A DNA stretch of 64,000 nt, from assembly GCF_006442975.2 (NCBI RefSeq), contig NZ_CP083954.1:4905501-4969500 (forward strand), given 5' to 3'. Below the pieces are notes generated by a model. That model was not told where the DNA came from and did no database searches. It saw nothing but the letters and a program-made list of their open reading frames with translations. Positions 24,986 through 34,242 of the stretch are shown piece by piece (the first letter of the stretch is position 1; every line of letters starts with the position of its first letter). The translations under genes and the position numbers were made by a program. Source of the stretch: Mesorhizobium sp. B2-1-1. Lineage in GTDB: Bacteria; Pseudomonadota; Alphaproteobacteria; Rhizobiales; Rhizobiaceae.

Positions 24986-26533
24986 ATGCATCCGCGACTA
25001 GAACTGCGCAACATCTGCAAGCGCTATCCCGGCGTCATCGCCAATGACGATGTGTCGCTGTCGATTCAACCCGGCGAGATCCATGCCGTGCTGGGCGAAA
25101 ACGGCGCCGGCAAATCCACTCTGATGAAAATCATCTATGGGGCGACGCAAGCCGATTCCGGCGAGATCTTTTGCGATGGCAATCCGATCGCCACGCACAC
25201 CCCGGCGATGTCGCGCGCGCTCGGCATCGAAATGGTCTACCAGCATTTCGCGCTGTTCGAATCCGTTTCGGTGGTCGAGAACATAGCGCTCTCGGCCAGC
25301 AGCGCGTACGACCTGCCCTCGCTCGCCGAGAATATCCGCGATCTGTCACGCCGCTACGGCATGCCCATCGACCCGCATCGCCAGGTGCACGACCTGTCGG
25401 TCGGCGAGCGCCAGCGCGTCGAGATCGTGCGCTGCCTGCTGCAGGCGCCGAAACTGCTGATCCTCGACGAGCCGACCTCGGTACTGACGCCGCAGGCGGT
25501 GGTGAAGCTGTTCGAGACGCTCCGCCAACTTGCCGCCGAGGGCTGCAGCATCGTCTATATCAGCCACAAGCTCGACGAGGTCCAGGAGCTCTGCGACACC
25601 GCCACCGTGCTGCGCAACGGCAAGGTCACCGGCACCGCGCGTCCGAAGGAGACGACGTCGCTGGAGCTTGCCCGCATGATGGTGGGTTCGAAGCTGCCTG
25701 AAATGCATGTCGGCCCGCCGACGCCAAGCGACAGACCGGTGCTCGAGGTCAACAGACTTACGGTGAAGTCCCGGGATCATTTCGGCGTCGACCTGAAGGA
25801 CATTTCTTTCAAGGTGCATGGCGGCGAGATTGTCGGCCTGGCCGGGGTTTCCGGCAATGGCCAGGCCGAGCTGATCGCCTTGCTCAGCGGCGAGCGCACG
25901 CATGAGCGCAGCGACGCCATCCGGATTTGCGGAACCGGCGCAGCCCGCCTTCGCCCGCACGAGCGCCGCAAGCTCGGCGTCGCCTTCGTTCCCGAAGAGC
26001 GGCTCGGGCGCGGCGCCGTGCCCTCGCACACGCTGTGGGAGAATGCGGTGCTGACCGCGCACCGCTTCGGCACGGTGCGCAACGGGCTGGTCGACCGGCG
26101 CCGGGCCAAGGCGTTCGCCGCCGGCATAATCGATAGGTTCAAGGTCAAGGCCAACGGGCCGCAGGCGACCGCGCAAAGCCTGTCCGGCGGCAATCTGCAG
26201 AAATTCATCGTCGGGCGTGAGATCGCGCTCCAGCCGAAGCTCCTCCTGGTGTCTCAGCCGACCTGGGGGGTTGACGTCGGCGCGAGCGCCTTCATCCGGC
26301 AGACCATCGTCGATCTCAGCCGCGCCGGCGCGGCGGTGCTCGTCGTCTCCGAGGAACTCGACGAGTTGTTCGAGATCTGCGACCGGCTGCTGGTCATTTG
26401 CCAAGGGAAGGTTTCCCCGCCGCTGGAGCGCAAGACGACCGATCGCGAGGAGATCGGACTTCTGATGACGGGCCGCGGCATGAGCGACGGCGCATTGGCG
26501 AACGGAGGTGGCAACAATGCGCTTCAGGATTGA
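24986..26533 (+). CDS. BMP-type ABC transporter ATPase, tandem-domain
   Basis: A 515-residue protein with two ATPase domains. The first has Walker A GENGAGKST, signature LSVGERQRVEI and Walker B LLILDEPTS. The second has a degenerate Walker A region (GLAGVSGNGQAEL), signature LSGGNLQK and Walker B LLLVSQPTWGVDVG, where the catalytic Glu is Gln, as is common in this transporter class. ATG 24986 begins MHPRLELRNICKRYPGV; an in-frame extension upstream runs through the intercistronic hairpin and is not likely translated. The stop overlaps the next permease start by 17 bases. Confidence 0.92.
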   Translation: MHPRLELRNICKRYPGVIANDDVSLSIQPGEIHAVLGENGAGKSTLMKIIYGATQADSGEIFCDGNPIATHTPAMSRALGIEMVYQHFALFESVSVVENIALSASSAYDLPSLAENIRDLSRRYGMPIDPHRQVHDLSVGERQRVEIVRCLLQAPKLLILDEPTSVLTPQAVVKLFETLRQLAAEGCSIVYISHKLDEVQELCDTATVLRNGKVTGTARPKETTSLELARMMVGSKLPEMHVGPPTPSDRPVLEVNRLTVKSRDHFGVDLKDISFKVHGGEIVGLAGVSGNGQAELIALLSGERTHERSDAIRICGTGAARLRPHERRKLGVAFVPEERLGRGAVPSHTLWENAVLTAHRFGTVRNGLVDRRRAKAFAAGIIDRFKVKANGPQATAQSLSGGNLQKFIVGREIALQPKLLLVSQPTWGVDVGASAFIRQTIVDLSRAGAAVLVVSEELDELFEICDRLLVICQGKVSPPLERKTTDREEIGLLMTGRGMSDGALANGGGNNALQD

Positions 26534-27611
26534 ACAAAGGCCGGAGCCCTCCTCGCTGATGCGCGTCGCCGCGCCCGCACTGGCGACCCTGTTGACCGTC
26601 ATCGTCGGATCGATTTTCTTCGCCTCCCTCGGACATGATCCGCTGGCGACCCTCCATGCCTTCTTCATCGAGCCGCTCTCTTCCATGAACGGCCTGTCCG
26701 AATGGCTGCTCAAGGCCTCGCCGCTGATCCTCATCGCTTGCGGGCTGGCGGTCGGCTTCCGCGCCAATGTCTGGAATATCGGCGCCGAGGGCCAGTTCAC
26801 CATGGGGGCAATCGCGGCCAGCGGCGTGGGGCTTTTCTGGCCGAACCCCGAAAGCGTGCTGCTGTTGCCGCTGATGTTCATCGCCGGCATGGGCGCCGGC
26901 ATGGCCTGGGCGGCAATCCCCGCCTTTCTGCGCGCCCGCATGAACACCAACGAGATCCTCGTCACGCTGATGATGACCTATATCGCGACGCTGTTCCTGT
27001 CCTATCTCGTGCACGGACCGTGGCGCGATCCGGCCGGCTTCAACTATCCGCAGACGGCACTTCTGCCGACGGCGGCCCTGTTCGAATCCTTTGACCCCGC
27101 CTATCGCCTCAACCCGTCGATATTCATCACGGTCGTCGCCGTGCTCCTGATGTGGCTGTTCACCGACCGCAGCTTTCTCGGCTACAAGATGTCGGTGAGC
27201 GGGGCTGCACCGCTTGCCGCCCGCTATGCCGGCTTTCGCGAATCGGCTGCGGTCTGGATCGGACTGCTGGCGGGAGGTGCCGCGGCCGGCATCGCCGGAA
27301 TGGCGGAAGCCGCCGGGCCGCTCGGGCAGCTCTCGCCGCAGATTTCGCCAGGCTACGGCTTCGCGGCCATCATCGTTGCCTTCGTCGGACGGCTGAACGC
27401 CTTCGGCATCGTGCTTGGCGGGCTGTTGATGTCGCTGCTTTTCCTCGGCGGCGAAGGTGTGCAGATGACGCTCGGCCTGCCTTCGGCCCTGACGCGGATC
27501 TTCCAGGGCATCCTGCTGTTCTTCCTGCTCGCCGCCGACTTCTTCATCTTCTATCGCGTTCGCCTGGTGCGACCCGTCCGGGACACGCATGCGCTGGAGA
27601 CGGCACGATGA
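26517..27611 (+). CDS. BMP-type ABC transporter permease (BPD_transp_2)
   Basis: A 364-residue polytopic permease with conserved ANVWNIGAEGQFTMGAIAASG and MNTNEILVTLMMTYIA, typical of the larger permease of BMP-type nucleoside importers. ATG 26517 follows GGAGG by 8 bases; a GTG at 26508 is less likely. It pairs with the permease at 27643. Confidence 0.92.
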   Translation: MRFRIEQRPEPSSLMRVAAPALATLLTVIVGSIFFASLGHDPLATLHAFFIEPLSSMNGLSEWLLKASPLILIACGLAVGFRANVWNIGAEGQFTMGAIAASGVGLFWPNPESVLLLPLMFIAGMGAGMAWAAIPAFLRARMNTNEILVTLMMTYIATLFLSYLVHGPWRDPAGFNYPQTALLPTAALFESFDPAYRLNPSIFITVVAVLLMWLFTDRSFLGYKMSVSGAAPLAARYAGFRESAAVWIGLLAGGAAAGIAGMAEAAGPLGQLSPQISPGYGFAAIIVAFVGRLNAFGIVLGGLLMSLLFLGGEGVQMTLGLPSALTRIFQGILLFFLLAADFFIFYRVRLVRPVRDTHALETAR

Positions 27612-27642
27612 GCGGGTTTCGGATCGTGCGGGAGACAGCCTG

Positions 27643-28563
27643 ATGGATCTGTTCATCGCCATCTTCACCGGCACCGTCATTGCCGCCACACCGCTGATAT
27701 TCGCCGCGCTCGGCGAGCTCGTGGTAGAGAAGTCGGGTGTCCTCAATCTCGGCATCGAAGGCATGATGCTGATGGGCGCCGCATTGGCATTCTGGGCCGT
27801 CACCGCGGGCTATCCGATGCCTGTGGCGATCCTGGCCGGCGCGTTGGCGGGTGCGGCCGCCTCGCTGCTGTTCGGCGTTCTGGCGCTGACGTTCCTGACC
27901 AACCAATATGCAGCCGGCCTGGCGCTGGCGATCTTCGGTTCGGGCGTCTCCGCCTTCCTCGGGCGCGGCTTCGGCAGCGAGCCGATCGAGGCACTGCGCC
28001 GCCTCGACATCCCCGTTCTGTCCGATCTGCCGCTGATCGGTCCGCTACTGTTCCGCTTCGATCCGATGGTCTATCTGGCCCTGCTGATGTTCGTCGCCAT
28101 CAGTTGGTTTCTCTACCGCACGAAAGCTGGCCTGGTGCTGCGCACGATCGGCGAGTCGCCGCAGACGTCGCATGCGATCGGCTATCCCGTGATCAGGATC
28201 CGCTACATGGCCGTGCTGTTCGGCGGGCTGATGGCAGGCCTGGCAGGCGCCTATTTGTCGGTCGCCTACACGCCGCTCTGGGTCGAGAACATGACTGCCG
28301 GCAAGGGTTGGATCGCGCTTGCGCTGGTGGTCTTCGCCACCTGGCGGCCGCTGCGTATCCTGCTTGGCGCGTGGCTGTTCGGCGGGATGACGATCCTTCA
28401 GTTGCAAGGTCAGGCGCTGGGGCTGGACGTGCCATCCGAACTGCTCTCGGCCCTGCCTTATCTCGCCACCATCATCGTTCTGGTGCTGATCTCACGAAAC
28501 CGCCAGATGCTGGCCCTGCACTTCCCGGCCTCGCTGGCAAAACCCTTTCGCCCGACGAGTTGA
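27643..28563 (+). CDS. BMP-type ABC transporter permease (BPD_transp_2)
   Basis: A 306-residue permease with the family signature VVEKSGVLNLGIEGMMLMGA near the N-terminus and eight or more hydrophobic segments. ATG 27643 is preceded by GGGAGA. It completes the binding protein, ATPase, permease, permease order of a full BMP-type importer. The gene ends 14 bases from the convergent SMP-30 gene. Confidence 0.92.
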   Translation: MDLFIAIFTGTVIAATPLIFAALGELVVEKSGVLNLGIEGMMLMGAALAFWAVTAGYPMPVAILAGALAGAAASLLFGVLALTFLTNQYAAGLALAIFGSGVSAFLGRGFGSEPIEALRRLDIPVLSDLPLIGPLLFRFDPMVYLALLMFVAISWFLYRTKAGLVLRTIGESPQTSHAIGYPVIRIRYMAVLFGGLMAGLAGAYLSVAYTPLWVENMTAGKGWIALALVVFATWRPLRILLGAWLFGGMTILQLQGQALGLDVPSELLSALPYLATIIVLVLISRNRQMLALHFPASLAKPFRPTS

Positions 28564-28577
28564 CCTTCTGCGAAATG

Positions 28578-29420
28578 CTACTTCCCTTGCTGGAGAAGGC
28601 TCAAGTCGATCTCGGTAATATGCCAGCGACCCAGATTGGCGGTATAGAGCTTGTCGCCCTTGAAGGCGATGTTGGTGGGGTGCGCCAGCGTGGTTGCGGC
28701 GGGATCCTCGATCAGCACTTCGAGACCTTTGTCCTTTTGCCAGCGATAAATACGGCTGGGCTCATAACATGAGATGAACAATGAGCCGTCAGGCGCAAAG
28801 GCCACTCCGTCCGGAACATTGTGCACGCCTTCGACGACGATCTCACGAGCCCCCGCCGATCCGTCAGCAAGGATCGGCACATAGCTGATGCAGGGTGCGT
28901 CGCTTTCCACGACATAGAGGCCGTTGCCGTCCGGCGCCATCGCCATGCCGTTGGCGAACGACATCGCCTCCCGGCACCACAGGCCGCCCTCGCCCGTCTT
29001 GAGATCGTAGCGGAAGATGCCCGAGCGATTGTCCTGGCCAACGCTGTCCGAAACGAAGAGCCAACCCCTCGCCTCGTCGACGATCGGGTAGTTCGGCACG
29101 CGAATGCCGGCCGACGCGAAGCGCTCCATGCGCGCTGTCGCGGCATCCCAGCGGAAAATCGCGGCATGCCTGAGGTCGCAGGCAAAGCAGTTTCCCGCGC
29201 TGTCGAAAGCGATGCCGAGCAGAAAACCGTCGGTGCCGCCCATGCGCCCGACCGAGCCGCCATCGGCGGCCAGCCGCAGCAGGTCGCCGGTTTCGGTGCC
29301 ACACCAGATCGAGCCATCGCGGTGAACGGCCACGCCCTCCGGATGCGCGACGCGCGGGCTGGTGAAGATGCCGTCGAAGAAAACGCGCGCGGCTGACATG
29401 TCGAGCAACGGCTTGGCCAT
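28578..29420 (-). CDS. SMP-30/gluconolactonase/LRE-family protein
   Basis: A 280-residue six-bladed beta-propeller of the SMP-30 family: PEGVAVHRDGSIWCGTETGDL, GIAFDSAGNCFACDL, FANGMAMAPDGNGLYVVES and VPDGVAFAPDGSLFISCYEP supply the conserved Glu/Asn/Asp metal-site regions. Probably a lactonase. It is the last gene of the long leftward operon, 6 bases after the CoA-transferase stop, so a sugar-lactone hydrolysis step is likely part of that pathway. Confidence 0.88.
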   Translation of the reverse strand: MAKPLLDMSAARVFFDGIFTSPRVAHPEGVAVHRDGSIWCGTETGDLLRLAADGGSVGRMGGTDGFLLGIAFDSAGNCFACDLRHAAIFRWDAATARMERFASAGIRVPNYPIVDEARGWLFVSDSVGQDNRSGIFRYDLKTGEGGLWCREAMSFANGMAMAPDGNGLYVVESDAPCISYVPILADGSAGAREIVVEGVHNVPDGVAFAPDGSLFISCYEPSRIYRWQKDKGLEVLIEDPAATTLAHPTNIAFKGDKLYTANLGRWHITEIDLSLLQQGK

Positions 29421-29426
29421 GGGATC

Positions 29427-31214
29427 TCAGCTTTCGACAAGCGCCGTCTGCACGGCGATGCAGCGTTCGACCATCGCGCGGTCGGCTTCAAGAATCTCGG
29501 CGATCAGCGCGCCGCGCTCCTTGGCGCTGACGAACTCCAGACGGCGCAGACCGAGCGGGTCGATGCGGTTTCGCAAGATGGCGAGCGTGCTGTCGGAAGG
29601 CAGCGAGACCTCGCGGCAACAGGCGTCGAACGACACCGCAAATCCGGTGGCGTCACGGATCTGCTGCTGCGTGACGCCCGGCATGGTTTCGATGACGATC
29701 AATTCCCTCGAAGTCTCGTCGAGCCGGAAGACGCAGAGATCGGTGAAGACCAGCGCCCTGCCGGTGCGATAGCCCATCGGCTCGCGTTCGGCCGCCGTCA
29801 GCAGCCCGCGAGCCGAGCTGACGATTTCGACCTCATTCACCAGCGACTGGATCGAGTGGCGGGGGATGTAGAGCAGGTAATCGCGGTGCATGTTGGCGAC
29901 ATCGGCCATGCCGCCTTGCCCCGGCAACCGGATGAGGCCGCCGCTTGGTTTGCGCAGTGCGATCGTGTTGACGCGGCCGCGCCGGTCGACCTGTGCCGCG
30001 CCGACGATCTCGTGCGTCACCGCGCCGGCCTGGTAATAGGTCGAGTAGGTGTCGTCGCCGCCGGCATGCGCGACAGCCGTTTCGCAATCGAGGCTTTCGA
30101 TCAGCGAGAGGATCATCGGGCTTGGCGCGATGTCGAGATGGCCGCAGCTCGTCGTCGCGATGATCATGTCCGGCGCGTGCGTTGCCTTGGCCAGCCGGTA
30201 GGCGACGTTGGCCAGCGGCGAGACCGCACCCGCGCTGGCGAAGCTCTCATTGGTGAGTTCGGCGGCGATGCGGGCGGCGATGATCTCGTCAACGGATGCT
30301 TTCTCTTCGGCGCGCGCAAGCGCCGGCATGGCAAGCACTGTGTCAGCTCGAACCTTCGCGGCTGTTTGCAACGGCTTCGGCACGCCCTCGGAAGGCGGGC
30401 GCAGATTGTCCGCCAAAGGCGTTTGCCGGTCGGCGAACGCCTCCGACAATCGCTGATAATCCGTGACGTAAAACGGCAGGCACGAGGCCGGATAGGCGCC
30501 GGCCGGCGCCAGCGCAATCGCCGAAACCTGGTTGCGGGTCAGCACGCTCTGGCGGCCGTCCTGGCGCAGCGTCCCGCCCGGCACGATTTCCTCGACCGTG
30601 ACCAGCACCTTGCGCGCCGCACCCGCCATGGCGAAGTCCAGCGCGCGGGGCCCGATGATCTGCACATTGCCGCTTTCATCGGCGCGCTGGGCATGGACGA
30701 CGAATGTGTCGAGCCGCAGCGGCGGGACGAATCCGTTTTCGGTACCGGCAATCGGATCAGGTCTGGCGCTCGCACCCGGCACGCGCGCCAGCATGCCCGA
30801 TCCCAGCGGAAGCTGGAACGGCATCGAGGGCAGGTTCTGCTGCGCCGCCCGCAGCGCCTGGATCATGGCCAGCGCCGTCCAATCGCGAACCGGTATCGCG
30901 CCGCTTTCGGCGGCTGCGCGGAATTTTGGCGGCAAGCCGAAAATGTCGAGGCTGGAGAAACAGAGGTCGATCTCAGCCACGGCATGCGCTTCGAGCAGCA
31001 GTTCGAGGGGCAAGCCGCCGGCCCAGCAGATGTAATGCAGATCCTTGACGCCCGACCGGGCTATCGCACGCAGCAATGCGATCGGCAGCCGGGCGAAATG
31101 GTGGCCGCCGACACCAAACGATTCGCCATGGCCGACCATCGCGGCCAGTCCTTCGACATCCGTGAAGCGCGGCCGGTTCGGCTTGACCAGGGACATTGCG
31201 GCATGGTTCGTCAC
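29427..31214 (-). CDS. Acyl/ketoacid CoA-transferase, fused alpha-beta form
   Basis: A 595-residue protein whose two halves correspond to the alpha (about 10-290) and beta (about 310-590) subunits of the 3-oxoacid/acetate CoA-transferase class I family. There is a glycine-rich GHGESFGVGGHH near the N-terminus, and the second half contains SPLANVAYRLAKATHAPDMIIATT. The GTG start at 31214 overlaps the epimerase stop (GTGA); an ATG six codons later is an alternative. It moves CoA between short acids, activating or releasing an organic acid in the pathway. The natural acid is unknown. Confidence 0.82.
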   Translation of the reverse strand: MTNHAAMSLVKPNRPRFTDVEGLAAMVGHGESFGVGGHHFARLPIALLRAIARSGVKDLHYICWAGGLPLELLLEAHAVAEIDLCFSSLDIFGLPPKFRAAAESGAIPVRDWTALAMIQALRAAQQNLPSMPFQLPLGSGMLARVPGASARPDPIAGTENGFVPPLRLDTFVVHAQRADESGNVQIIGPRALDFAMAGAARKVLVTVEEIVPGGTLRQDGRQSVLTRNQVSAIALAPAGAYPASCLPFYVTDYQRLSEAFADRQTPLADNLRPPSEGVPKPLQTAAKVRADTVLAMPALARAEEKASVDEIIAARIAAELTNESFASAGAVSPLANVAYRLAKATHAPDMIIATTSCGHLDIAPSPMILSLIESLDCETAVAHAGGDDTYSTYYQAGAVTHEIVGAAQVDRRGRVNTIALRKPSGGLIRLPGQGGMADVANMHRDYLLYIPRHSIQSLVNEVEIVSSARGLLTAAEREPMGYRTGRALVFTDLCVFRLDETSRELIVIETMPGVTQQQIRDATGFAVSFDACCREVSLPSDSTLAILRNRIDPLGLRRLEFVSAKERGALIAEILEADRAMVERCIAVQTALVES

Positions 31215-32227
31215 AGCGCGGATGCCTCGATGCGATAGCGGGTCACGAACTGTTTTTCAGGCGAGAATTCCTGCGCCGTCGCAATGCCGGATTGCGCGAT
31301 CGGATTGTCGGCCAACGCTGTCGCCGGGCCGAGCCCGAAGGGCGAGCAGATCGGCTCGATGCCGATGGCGACATGGCGCCCGTTCCAGGGTGCTGCTTTG
31401 CGGCCACGATTGGAGTACCAGAGCAAAAGGCTCGGGAAATGCTCCTTCTGCCAGGAAAGTTTCACGCGGTACCCGTCCGCATGATTGGCGAGCGCCACCG
31501 TGCCATCCAGGCCCTCGATCTGCAACAATTCCTCCGTGTCGGGCACCAGCGGCGGTCGCGAAGCATCAGCCATGCCACCCGCGCGGGCCGGTACGCTCGA
31601 CAAGTCAGTGAAGGACGCGTTCCGGACGAACAGTTCAGCGCCAGTTTCGACATCGTGTGGATAGGTGCGACCGTGATCGAAGGAACCAAGTTCCAGCGCG
31701 GCGGCGCCGATCTCCGCTGGCAGCCGGAACACCGGATGCAAGCCGATCGGCAATCGGCAGGCATGGCGAACGACGATCTTGAATTCAACGTCGACGGCTG
31801 GCATCGACGAGTCGGGCGTCACCGTCCGCTCGACACGCCCGACCGGGCTTCCGGCTGGATAGGCGAGTGTCAGTGACAACGATCCTTTGGCGCTCTCGCG
31901 CCATTGCCAGTCATGGTTGGAGCTATGGCCATGGGCTTCCTCGCCCTCCTCCGGCGAGCCCATCACCCGAGCCCAGTCCTCGGGCCATCCATCGGCCGGC
32001 ACCGAATAGCCGAAGGGCACGCAGGGCCATTCGCCGCGCAACCTGCGCAGGATGCCTGGCAGCGCTTGCGCCTGCGGCTCGTTCGACCACGGCGCAATGT
32101 GCATCGGCGAAACCTGCCGACCGTCCTCCAGAATGAACGTAACCGGCGCCAGCATCGCGCCAAGCCGCTGGACAGTCAGCGCGCCATGCGCCCAGCCCAA
32201 TCCGCGATAATCGTCGCCCGCGTTCAC
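31211..32227 (-). CDS. Aldose 1-epimerase-like (galactose mutarotase fold) protein
   Basis: A 338-residue protein of the galactose-mutarotase-like superfamily. Candidate active-site residues are the His in EEAHGHSSNHDW, the His in GLHPVFRLP and the Glu in GIEPICSPFG. The family interconverts anomers of aldoses, helping a sugar dehydrogenase downstream. It overlaps the enoyl-CoA hydratase stop by 4 bases (ATGA) and the CoA-transferase start by 4 bases. Its presence argues that the operon substrate enters as a reducing sugar. Confidence 0.82.
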   Translation of the reverse strand: MNAGDDYRGLGWAHGALTVQRLGAMLAPVTFILEDGRQVSPMHIAPWSNEPQAQALPGILRRLRGEWPCVPFGYSVPADGWPEDWARVMGSPEEGEEAHGHSSNHDWQWRESAKGSLSLTLAYPAGSPVGRVERTVTPDSSMPAVDVEFKIVVRHACRLPIGLHPVFRLPAEIGAAALELGSFDHGRTYPHDVETGAELFVRNASFTDLSSVPARAGGMADASRPPLVPDTEELLQIEGLDGTVALANHADGYRVKLSWQKEHFPSLLLWYSNRGRKAAPWNGRHVAIGIEPICSPFGLGPATALADNPIAQSGIATAQEFSPEKQFVTRYRIEASAL

Positions 32228-33012
32228 GGCCCGCCCTTCTTTGCCTTTGTCGTGCTCCGCTCGGCGAACTCCTTGACGCGCTGCTGGCCGATCTCGCTGC
32301 GATAGAGCTCACCCAATATGTCGCGCTCCATGGTGAGCCCATCGTCCAGATCGCCGGACACGGCATGCGCCGTCAGCGCCTTCAGTCCGTCGATTGCGGC
32401 AGCAGGCTCGGCGGCGATCATTTCGGCCAGTTCCAGCGCGCGTGGCATCAGCCGGTCGACCTCGACGATCTCGTTGACCAGACCGGCAGCGACGAATTCC
32501 GAGGCCGGGACGATGGCGCCGGTCATCAGCAGGAAATTGGCGCGGTTGCGGCCGAGCTTGGCCACGCTGCGTTGCGTGCCGCCGCCGCCGGGGATCAGCC
32601 CGAGCTTGATTTCCGGCAGGCCGAGCTTGGCGAATTGGTTGGCGATGACGAGGTCGCAGCACAGCACCAGCTCCATGCCGCCGCCCAGCGCGAAGCCGTT
32701 GACCGCCGCGATCACCGGTTTGCGGTTGTTCTCGATGGCCGCGTACATGCGCATGCCGGCAGCCTGGAAAATGTCGAATTCCGGTCCGGTCTGGGCGGCG
32801 TATTCCTTGATGTCGGCGCCGGCCATGAAGCCGCGCCCTTCCCCTGTCACCACGATCGCCCCGATGCTTGCATCGCCGGATAGCGACTCGAAGCTTTCAG
32901 TGATCTCGCCTTGCATCAGCCGGTTCATGGCGTTGAGCTGATCGGCGCGGCGGAAGGTGACGATCGCGACGCGGCCCGCGGTTTCGACCGTGAGTGTCTG
33001 GTAGGTGCGCAT
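32224..33012 (-). CDS. Enoyl-CoA hydratase/isomerase-family protein
   Basis: A 262-residue crotonase-fold protein: the oxyanion-hole regions GRGFMAGADIKEY and AVNGFALGGGMELVLCCD, and the catalytic-Glu segment GLPEIKLGLIPGGGGTQR. It is probably a hydratase because both candidate Glu positions are retained (GMELVL and LPEIKLG). It lies between the CaiB/BaiF transferase gene (2-base gap) and the epimerase gene (overlap), so it should act on an acyl-CoA formed by that transferase. Confidence 0.9.
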   Translation of the reverse strand: MRTYQTLTVETAGRVAIVTFRRADQLNAMNRLMQGEITESFESLSGDASIGAIVVTGEGRGFMAGADIKEYAAQTGPEFDIFQAAGMRMYAAIENNRKPVIAAVNGFALGGGMELVLCCDLVIANQFAKLGLPEIKLGLIPGGGGTQRSVAKLGRNRANFLLMTGAIVPASEFVAAGLVNEIVEVDRLMPRALELAEMIAAEPAAAIDGLKALTAHAVSGDLDDGLTMERDILGELYRSEIGQQRVKEFAERSTTKAKKGGP

Positions 33013-33014
33013 CG

Positions 33015-34220
33015 TCAGGCGGCGTCCACGGTCATGTCACCGGACGCCTCCAATGCGGCGATCTCGTCCTTGGAGAGGCCGAACTCGGCCAGGATCTCGC
33101 GGCCGTGCTGGCCGACCAGCGGCGCCGGCCGTTCTATGGTCGCGGGCGTCTCGCTCATCTTGACCGCCGGAGCGACCACCCGCACCTTGCCGCCGCGCGG
33201 ATGGTCGTAGCTGGTGATCATGCCCATGTGCTTGACCTGCGGGTCCTCAGCGGCGCGGCGGATATCCTTCACCTCGGCGCACCAGATGTCGGCTGCCAGC
33301 AGCCGCGCCAACAAATCCTGCGTGGCGAATTTCCTGGTCTCGGCATTCACCTTCTCGAAGACTTCATCGCGCTTGTCGAACAAAGTCTTGAGATCGTCGT
33401 AGACGGCAAGCTGCGGCGCCTCCAGCACCTCGTAGAGCGTCTTGAACGGGCTCATGGCGATCGACACGTAGCCGCCGTCGCTGGTCTCGTAGATGCCAAA
33501 CGGCGCCTGCATGCCGGGATGGCCGATCCCGGAATTCGGCCGCACGAAGTCCTCACCAAGGTTGAGCACCGCGACATATTCCTGGTTGAGGTGCGCCAAG
33601 AGGCCGGCCAGCAGGTTGACCTCGATCTTCTGGCCCTTGCCGGTCTTCTCGCGATAATAGAGCGCCGACAGGATGCCGTAGACCATGTTCATGGCGCCGA
33701 TCTGGTCGGCGAGGCCGGCGCCGGCGGGAACCGGGGCTTGATCGCCGCGGCCGGTGTTGGCGATCAGCCCTGCGAGCCCCTGGATCAGCATGTCCTGGCC
33801 GGGGCGCTCGACATAAGGCCCTTCCTCGCCATAGCCCGAGCCCGAGCAATAGATGATGCGGGGATTGACAGTCTTGAAATCCTCATAACCATAGCCGAGC
33901 TTGGCCAGCACGCCTGGGCGGAAGTTCTGCACCACCACGTCGGCGCTTTTCGCCATTTCCATGATGATGGCATGCACCTTGCGGCTCTTCAGGTTGAGCG
34001 CGATCGAACGCTTGTTGCGGTTCCAGGCGAGGAAGTTCGGGCTCTCCGAGCCGCCGACCCATTTGGCGAAGAAGGTCATGCCACGGAACATGTCGCCGGC
34101 GCCGGCGCGCTCGATCTTGATGACATCGGCGCCCATGTCGCCGAGCAGCTGGGTAGCGAACGGCCCCTGCAGCAGATGGCTGAAATCGAGGATGCGGACG
34201 CCTTCGAGGGCCTTGTTCAT
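33015..34220 (-). CDS. CaiB/BaiF (class III) CoA-transferase
   Basis: A 401-residue class III CoA-transferase: N-terminal GVRILDFSHLLQGPFATQLLGDMGADVIKIERAG, NRNKRSIALNLKS, and the region PGQDMLIQGLAGLIANTG followed by GLADQIGAMN, where the Asp of LADQ aligns with the catalytic Asp of the family. It transfers CoA to a carboxylic acid without free intermediates. Between an SDR and an enoyl-CoA hydratase, it probably activates the acid made from the imported sugar. Confidence 0.9.
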   Translation of the reverse strand: MNKALEGVRILDFSHLLQGPFATQLLGDMGADVIKIERAGAGDMFRGMTFFAKWVGGSESPNFLAWNRNKRSIALNLKSRKVHAIIMEMAKSADVVVQNFRPGVLAKLGYGYEDFKTVNPRIIYCSGSGYGEEGPYVERPGQDMLIQGLAGLIANTGRGDQAPVPAGAGLADQIGAMNMVYGILSALYYREKTGKGQKIEVNLLAGLLAHLNQEYVAVLNLGEDFVRPNSGIGHPGMQAPFGIYETSDGGYVSIAMSPFKTLYEVLEAPQLAVYDDLKTLFDKRDEVFEKVNAETRKFATQDLLARLLAADIWCAEVKDIRRAAEDPQVKHMGMITSYDHPRGGKVRVVAPAVKMSETPATIERPAPLVGQHGREILAEFGLSKDEIAALEASGDMTVDAA

Positions 34221-34242
34221 GTCATGTCTCGTTTCAAAATTT

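Noticed and set aside
25346-26965. A 539-codon minus-strand open frame opposite the BMP-type ATPase
   Set aside because: Low-complexity Arg/Ala/Gln-rich translation with no motif; the opposite strand encodes an intact tandem ATPase.
29856-31238. A 460-codon plus-strand open frame opposite the fused CoA-transferase
   Set aside because: Arg/Gly-rich antisense shadow without family signature; the minus strand is in a tight operon with conserved motifs.
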